Positions 57,988 to 64,000 of a stretch of DNA of 64,000 bases are shown here, piece after piece. Position numbers and translations under genes: made by a program. The notes under the pieces were generated by a model that was not told the origin of the DNA, made no database searches, and saw nothing but the letters and a program-made list of their open reading frames with translations. The stretch spans positions 434,001 to 498,000 of the forward strand of contig JARKIF010000028.1 in assembly GCA_029378245.1 (NCBI GenBank), written 5' to 3'. The DNA comes from Roridomyces roridus (Eukaryota > Basidiomycota > Agaricomycetes > Agaricales > Mycenaceae). Numbering within the stretch: the stretch's first letter is position 1; every line of letters starts with the position of its first letter.

Positions 57988-60900
57988 CCCCCACTCGACC
58001 CAGGCCGTAGTCCCATAGCAAGACAGAACTTCATGTGTTTCTCATGTGGTAGAGCTTTTGTGAATATATCTGCCACCATCTCATCTGTTGGATACCATAA
58101 GACTACACACTCTCCTTGTCGGACCAGGTCATCTCGCACATAATGATATTTGCGCTGAATATGCTGAGTCCGTGCTCGAAACTGTGGTTCATTGCAGAGT
58201 ATGATAGCGGCTCGGTTGTCACAGCGTAACTCTGTTGCGTCTTTCTGTGGTTGACCAAGCTCTTCAAAGAATGAACGAAGCCACGCTAGATGTTGTCCAG
58301 CATTTGCTAGCCCAATGTATTCACTCTCAGTAGAGGAGAGAGCCACCATAGACTGGCGGCGGCTTGACCATCCAATTGCTCCACTGTTTGAGATGAAAAC
58401 ATATCCTGAAGTTGATTTTGAGGTATCTTTATCTCCATTCCAGTCTGCATCACTGTATCCATAGAAAGTCATATCCATGCCCATGTCAGCACCATTGTAA
58501 TGCAAGGCCCAGTCACGAGTGCCCTTCAAGTATCGGAGCAGTCGTTTGGCTGCAGCCCAGTGGTTTTTCTTGGGATTTGCACTGTAACGACCAAGTACTC
58601 CAACAGTATGTGCAATATCTGGTCTTGTCCCTCACATGGCATACATTGTGGATCCAACAACACCGGAATATTGGACTTCTGGTCCACCAGTTGCAAGTTG
58701 CATCGCTGGTATGACCTGGTCATCCTCTGGGTCTTCAGTGGTAAGGTGGGATCCAACTGCCATGGGAGTAAAGACTGGTTTGCAATCAGACATGCCATAG
58801 TGGGCAAGAACCTTGTCAATGTATTGACGCTGGCTAAGGGATATGGTTCGCTTTTTCCGGTCACGGATGATCTCAATTCCTAGAAGGTATTTTGCAGGAC
58901 CAAGATCTCGCATCTTGAAGCTGGAAGCAAGCATTTCTTTGATTTGCTTGGAGAACTGCGGAGACGTAGTTGCGAGTAATAAATCATCAACATAGACAAC
59001 CAGGAAGCATGTCTGTTTTCCATGCTTGTACACATAGAGGCATGACTCTGAGTTGAGACGGTGGAAACCCAACTTCATGAGCTTTGCATCAAGTGTCCTG
59101 TTCCAGGTTCTCCCAGCTTGCCTCAAGCCATAGAGGGACCGTTTTAAGCGCCAGCAATGTCCTTCTGGAATTTCAACACAATTCGGAGGTAGCATGAAGA
59201 TTTCCTCTTTGAGTTCACCATTGAGATATGCAGTGGAGACATCCATTTGTTCAAGTTCAAGATTGTACTTGGCAGCAAGAGCACAGATGATTCGGATTGA
59301 CTCAAGGTTGGCGGTTGGAGAGAAAACTTCCTTGTAGTCAATTCCTTCTCTTTGTGTATCACCTCTAGCAACAATACGAACTTTGTAGCGTGGTTGCGAG
59401 TAGCTGCCAGTTTCATCTGGTTTGACTTTTAGAACAACTTTGGATCTGATTGGTTTGACCCCTTCAGGAATGGGTACAACTTCATAGACATCATTTGCGT
59501 CGAAAGCTGCTAACTCTTCCCTGAGTCCATCCATCCACTGTTCAGCATTTGGGCCATTCATTGCCTCTTGCCAGGTGCTTGGATCAAGATCAGACTGGGT
59601 AGCATATGCTTCGGCGATTACATCTTCCCAACTGGCCAGTAGAATAGCTTCTTCAGTGGTTTGAGAATCTTCGTCTGAGGGAGTTTGGCTTTCTGCATCT
59701 GAGAGTGCGTCTTGCCTGGCTTTACGATCAGCTATTTCAGCTTGTCTTTGAGCCTTGCTTTGGCTTTGCTGAGCCGTTGCAGTCTTTTGATAAGCTGCAT
59801 TTGGATGTTCAGCAGGAGTATGAGTGCGTGTTGAACGGCGCGTTGGCTCAGTTCGAGCACCTCCAACCCTGCGTAGTGGTGGTACATTATGGTCTGACGG
59901 ATGGGATATTTCTGGTGCTGCAGATGTAGGAATTTGATCCCCCACTGAATCTGGTATGCCTGTGGGCGTTGAATTGCCCCCCACTGAACCTGGAATGCCT
60001 GCAGAAATCTGGGTTGTTCCTGTAGTCTGAGGAACCACATCATCGTCATCTTCATCGTAGTAAGGACGGACACTTTTACGGATGTTTTGGGAAACCTGTT
60101 CGAAATCCTTTCGAGATGTAACTTGGGATTCGACCTGAGGAATTTCCCGAGGCACATAGGGAGTCTCATCAAACTTTACATGCTTGGAGTGAATGATGGC
60201 CCCATATTTTCCGTTAGAGTCAATTGGAAGCAAGTCATAGGATTTGCTGTGCTCTCGGTATCCAATGAAGATGCAGTACTTTGCTTTGTCCCCAAATTTC
60301 TGTGTCCGGCGTTTTTCCTCTGGAATCCAGGGGTAGGCTTTGCACCCAAAAACATGCAAGTGGCGAATATCTGCTGGGCGATCAAATAGGATTTCATATG
60401 GTATGCGGTAACCTCTCGCTGAAGTTGGTGTTCTATTTAGAGTATAGATAGCTGCCTTCAGAGCATATGTCCAGAATCGGCGAGGTAGGTGAGAGTCAAT
60501 CAGCATGGTAGTTGCACGGGTCACCATGGTGTAGTTTAACCGCTCAGCGAGACCATCCTGCTCAGGTGTATATGGAGCAGTTGTCTCATGAATGATTCCT
60601 TGCTTCTTGAATTCAAGCTCCATTTCTCCAGAGGTATATTCACCACCACCATCGGTGCGAAAAAATCTGGTCCAACCTGAGCAAAACTCCCAGTGTCCAA
60701 TGTGAGTATGGAACAACTTCTCAAGATCTTTTCGAAGTTCCTTGAGCAGCCGGTAGACACCAGATTTCTTCTTTGCAAACAGGACCCATACAAAATGAGA
60801 CCAATGGTCAGTCACTGTTATCCAATATTTTGCACCACCAGGACCTTCCGGTGTCACTGGACCACCAACATCTGAAGATACAATGTCAAGAGGTCCACGA

Positions 60901-62485
60901 GGTTGGGATTTACTATCTGTGAAAGGCAATTTCTTCATTTTTCCAACTGCACAAGGTTCACAGAATTTGGGTGATCCTGTTAGTGATGTTATATCACCCA
61001 GTTGACCCTTTCTGTACATCCTCTGTAGGTATTGGAAATTGGTGTGTCCAGTAATGCGATGCAAATAGTTGATGTCCATGGCAAATAGTGCTTTGGGGTC
61101 TGAGCTCAGAGGTACTGCCGAGATGTGGTAGAGGCCGCGTTGATATTTAGCCTCAATCATCCGTCTGCGATTGGTGTCACGAACTACGCACTGATCACCT
61201 TCAAAAATGCACTTGTAGCCTTTTCTGGCAATACGTGGGACTGAGACAAGAGTTAAACCAAAGGTTGGAATATGCAAAGCTTTCAACGAAACATCAGTGG
61301 TTCCGTCCTTGGTTTTGCAAGATAATCTGATGATTCCAGTGCCAATGGCGTCACAGAATGAGTTGTCTCCCAAGCGTACGCGCCGTGGTGGATCCAAGAC
61401 CTTGTAAGTGCCAGTTTCAAACCAATCGAGGTGAGGTGTCATAGTGGTGGATGCACCAGAGTCCATGATTATCACATATTTAGCTTTCTCAGAGTCCCAC
61501 GAGATATAAGCGGACATAGCAGCATAGGATTTGGAAGAAACAGAATATTCTACAGCTAAATCAGCATGATCCTCCTCTTCAGAGTCAGAATCCAATGCAG
61601 CTGGGTTTGCAGTATTTTTGCGACCTTTGCGACCTTTGGCAGATGGAGCTTGGTTCTGCTTGGAATTTGGTACCATCTGTATCATACTCCGGCATTCCTC
61701 CGTGGTATGTGTAGCGTTCTGTTTATGGAGAAGACAGAATTTTTTACACTCACGGCCCACTTTGTCCTTGCCAGACTTGGATGCAGCTGAAGCCAGAGCA
61801 GCTTCATCCCCAGATTCACCAGGTGTGGGATTAGCTCCAATGGCTATAAGCCGGGAGCGGACTTTGTTCCAAGTGATTCCTGTACCCAGAGAGGACACAA
61901 TGTTTCCTCTGATGCCAGCCCAATAGATATTATCAGGGAACGTGTTGAGCAACACAAGTGGCTGCAGATCCTGGGATAGGGATATTTGAGTCTGAGGAGC
62001 CGGTCAAGGTGGCCTTTGACAATCCGGATATGATCCTCGATCTGTTTCTTCTCTGGGGTCTTGTCCTGTTCAGCTACAAATTTTGTGCCAAACAGCTGGG
62101 CAAGAACAGACATGGCCATTTCGGCGGGATTGTCCTCCTCAAAACGTGTGCGGAGTTTGACCCAGAGGAGACCAGCAGAGGATTCCTCCATATATTCGAG
62201 CTGCAGTTCTGGAGCTAGGTATTTGTTGATAATGCCAACTGCCCGGCTGTTGCGTTCCTCTGGAGCATCACGCAAAGGACCTGTATGGGGAGGAACTACA
62301 GACCCAGGAGTCCCAGGAATAGGAGTGGAGGCTGCAAGAGAAACCAAGGCATCTGCGCCAGAGAGAGCAGTGATGACTTTCTCCAGAATAGTGAAAACAC
62401 CTTCCCGGCGCAGTTCATTTTGAACAGCCAGTCGGAAGGGCATCCAGTCAGAAGCCGAAGACAGTTGAAGAGTTTCAGAAGACAT
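57975..62485 (-). pseudogene. Copia Gag-Pol polyprotein, one frameshift and one stop
   Basis: Starts at 62,485 (MSSETLQLSSASDWMPFRLA). In order: Gag; a Cys/His knuckle (CKKFCLLHK...HTTEEC); protease with DSGAST; integrase with an HHCC-type GAG-pre-integrase (HRITGHTN, CEPCAVG) and catalytic residues in SSDVGG, FRTDGGGEY and QDGLAERLN; reverse transcriptase with VDVSTAYLNG-type and YVDDLLL motifs; RNase H with GYSDADW and ALSSTESEYIGLA. Integrase lies before RT, which defines copia. Lesions: the frame shifts by one near 61,985 within Gag (probably one A lost from an A run), and TGA at 58,634-58,632 separates RT from RNase H. Everything else is open, including the 1,107-codon stretch 61,955-58,632. 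Confidence 0.9.
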
Positions 62486-62596
62486 GATAGTGATCTGTAT
62501 CTGTCAATGGCCGTGGGTTGATTGATTGTTGCACGAGGCGATACTCGTAGGAGTGAGTCTTCTTGCAGGGAGTCTGTTTAGAGCAGTAGCACTCCG

Positions 62597-62608
62597 GGGC
62601 CCATAACC
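62597..62608 (-). other. Primer-binding site, half initiator tRNA-Met
   Basis: Directly inside the 5' LTR the minus strand reads GGTTATGGGCCC. Its complement GGGCCCATAACC is the anticodon region of eukaryotic initiator tRNA-Met, the internal (half-tRNA) priming used by copia-type elements. Confidence 0.8.
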
Positions 62609-63432
62609 TGTCAAGATCTGTAATAGCGCGAATAGCGCGTACCTCAGTTCACCCGCAATGTGGGATAAAAGACTGATATATTAATCACCTGTAATAGCGC
62701 GAATAGCGCGTACTACGATACAAGTAAGTAAATAAAATATATAAAGTGAAAGGCTGTGCTCACCCTCAGTTCACCCGCAATGTGGGATAAAAGACTGAGG
62801 GTGAGATGCGAGCATGAGCAGTATGGTAGGGGACGTGACTTCGTGACGACTGTTGACCATCAAACTTGCATCGCTTATAGCGACGTCAAACATTTCTCGA
62901 AAAATCTGAAACTGTATTTTTGAGCACCTGTTGGTGTATAGAACAGATCCTATGGGTCAGATTTCCCGTAGCTTTCAGTTTGAAGTTTTCGAAGTCGATT
63001 TGGCGGGTTTGGTCACGTGTTTGATTACGTGTAACGCCTAATTTGGAAATTCTGATGGCTGAATCTGATGCACGCTGTCACCAAGGTGCGGGAAACAGTT
63101 CAGGGACTCCAGAAACACGATTGACTGCCCTTTTACTCAACCAAAACCTCCCAAGTGCTCCAGAACTCGATATTGAGGGCACATTTTTTTTTCTCCGAGG
63201 CCGATTTGGCGGGTTTGTCACGTGACCAGTATAGAAAATCCCCAAACGCGAGATTTGACCCAAACTAGCTATCTGGCTATCTTTTGAGCCCATTTCCAGC
63301 CCGAAATTCCAAAAACTGCGACTTGACATGAAGTCACGTCCCCTACCATATATACGTAGAGTGTGGTATGAATCTAAGAAGAGATGGGAACTGTCAACGG
63401 AGGCCCGGGCGGAAGATCATCATTTCTTGACA
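62609..63432 (-). repeat. Copia 5' LTR, interrupted by a MITE
   Basis: 62,609-62,823 and 63,349-63,432 together equal the 299-bp LTR at 57,689-57,987. A 525-bp element lies between them. As the element is on the minus strand, this is its promoter LTR, and the insertion may have silenced it. Confidence 0.95.
62824..63348. mobile_element. 525-bp MITE nested in the copia LTR
   Basis: Both ends read TGGTAGGGGACGTGACTTC inward, about 22 bases with one mismatch. It sits in a TATATA run of the LTR, which fits a TA-targeting (Tc1/mariner-like) element, although repeat slippage hides the duplication. The interior has two GGCGGGTTTGxTCACGTG words and no coding frame. The empty site is available for comparison in the other LTR at ~57,903. 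Confidence 0.85.
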
Positions 63433-63437
63433 TCAAC
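63433..63437. repeat. Copia target-site duplication, right
   Basis: TCAAC, matching 57,684-57,688. Confidence 0.9.
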
Positions 63438-63526
63438 GGCTCGCCAATCGCCTCGACTGCGGAGAGGAGTCAGGACGCTTTAAAAACTTCCTATGTGTCG
63501 GCGGTGCTCATCTCAAACTCAAACTT

Positions 63527-64000
63527 ATGTTCACCCTCTTTTTACTCTCCCTTTGGCTTGCCACATTCACCACGGCATACATCTGGCCTTCTCCCAAGCT
63601 CGACGCCCTGGAGGCGGTCCGGTTTGACCAGCTGGATTTCAACCGCGGCCCAATCACCTCGTTCATTCAGCCTTGCTCCACTTTCTCGTTCGATACGGCA
63701 GGAATCAATAGTGGACGGTCAAATGTGGCCGACTGGATACGCGCGGTAAGTACGGCAAGATGGAGAGTTCTTGCCTGAACTGACTGAATGTTGCAGGCAT
63801 ACCATGATATGGCCACGCACAACGTCCAAGACGGAACCGGCGGCTTGGAAGCGTCTATTCGGTTTGCAGAGGAGCGGCAACGTCCCGAGGTGTGTCATTT
63901 GAATGCGCGAGTCAATCGAAATTGAGATCGACTTGAGAACCCCGGCGATGGATTCAACCACACCTTGGCGGCACTCGTTGCCGCTAGCAACCGGTATGTT
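63527..64000 (+). CDS. Secreted heme peroxidase (class II-like), 5' part
   Basis: Exons 63,527-63,745, 63,797-63,889 and 63,938 to the window edge. A signal peptide (MFTLFLLSLWLATFTTA) is followed by WPSPKLDALEAVRFDQLDFN, then ADWIRA-AYHDMATHN, which carries the distal Arg and His of the plant/fungal heme-peroxidase superfamily, GTGGLEASIRFAEERQRPE (calcium-site and haem-pocket region) and NPGDGFNHTLAALVAASNRY. This is the start of the mushroom peroxidases related to class II and ascorbate-type enzymes, which oxidise substrates with H2O2 outside the cell. The proximal His and any manganese or lignin-oxidising residues lie beyond the window, so the substrate is unknown. The ATG is only 94 bases from the copia insertion. 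Confidence 0.85.

Larger units (their letters stand above)
57689..63432 (-). mobile_element. Ty1/copia LTR retrotransposon
   Basis: A full-length minus-strand element bounded by LTRs and TCAAC duplications. A polypurine tract (GAGTGGGGGTG, reading leftward) lies at 57,998-57,988 beside the 3' LTR, and the primer-binding site at 62,608-62,597 beside the 5' LTR. LTR identity implies a very recent insertion. The coding region has one frameshift and one in-frame stop, so this copy may need help in trans. Confidence 0.95.

Overview
This window comes from a mushroom-forming basidiomycete (Agaricomycetes). The evidence is the gene content: ~50-nt GT-AG introns, armadillo (ARM) and F-box families, a DUF6698-type gene, a Plavaka-type transposase, a Ty1/copia element, a tandem membrane-protein family and a class II-like heme peroxidase. 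It is a rearranged, transposon-rich region rather than an ordinary gene row.

Layout. Bases ~560-14,740 (arm A) and ~34,820-43,930 (arm B) are inverted copies of one another, around a ~20-kb spacer. Each arm carries a spliced Pho85/PCL-type cyclin (1,616-2,637 + and 43,216-42,180 -) and a small acidic orphan protein. The orphan is intact in arm B (37,042-36,437 -) but has lost its ATG in arm A (12,486-13,082 +). Arm A also has ~4.8 kb absent from arm B, with an ARM-repeat gene and a broken F-box gene. Parts of arm A (about 4.4-9.9 kb) recur in direct orientation at ~16.06-21.77 kb. That copy is mosaic: its ARM gene is joined directly to a beheaded Dma1-like FHA-RING ligase remnant (16.06-14.83 kb, -), and it carries a fold-back element at 17.28-18.12 kb. 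The rest of the spacer holds a hAT-type MITE (22.3-22.9 kb), a tRNA-like Pol III element, a DUF6698-type gene (25.37-23.79 kb, -) and a decayed Plavaka transposase (26.8-30.2 kb).

Right of arm B come a tRNA-Asn(GTT) gene with a 16-nt intron, an EH/EF-hand-like proline-rich protein (45.2-46.6 kb) and a 1,972-bp terminal-inverted-repeat element with 9-bp target duplications. Next is an array of about ten tRNA-like units (48.69-51.81 kb), whose 5' hairpin, anticodon-like stem, T-arm and acceptor are all recognisable. Two tandem copies of an Agaricomycete membrane-protein family follow (52.6-57.0 kb), the first damaged and with no stop codon between them. Then comes a very young minus-strand copia element (57,689-63,432; identical LTRs, TCAAC duplications) with a 525-bp MITE nested in one LTR. 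It sits 94 bp upstream of the start of a secreted heme peroxidase that runs off the window.

Exons were joined by eye from splice signals and family resemblance. No alignment, profile search or RNA data were available. The inverted duplication could be a real palindromic duplication or an assembly join of two haplotypes; the sequence alone cannot decide.
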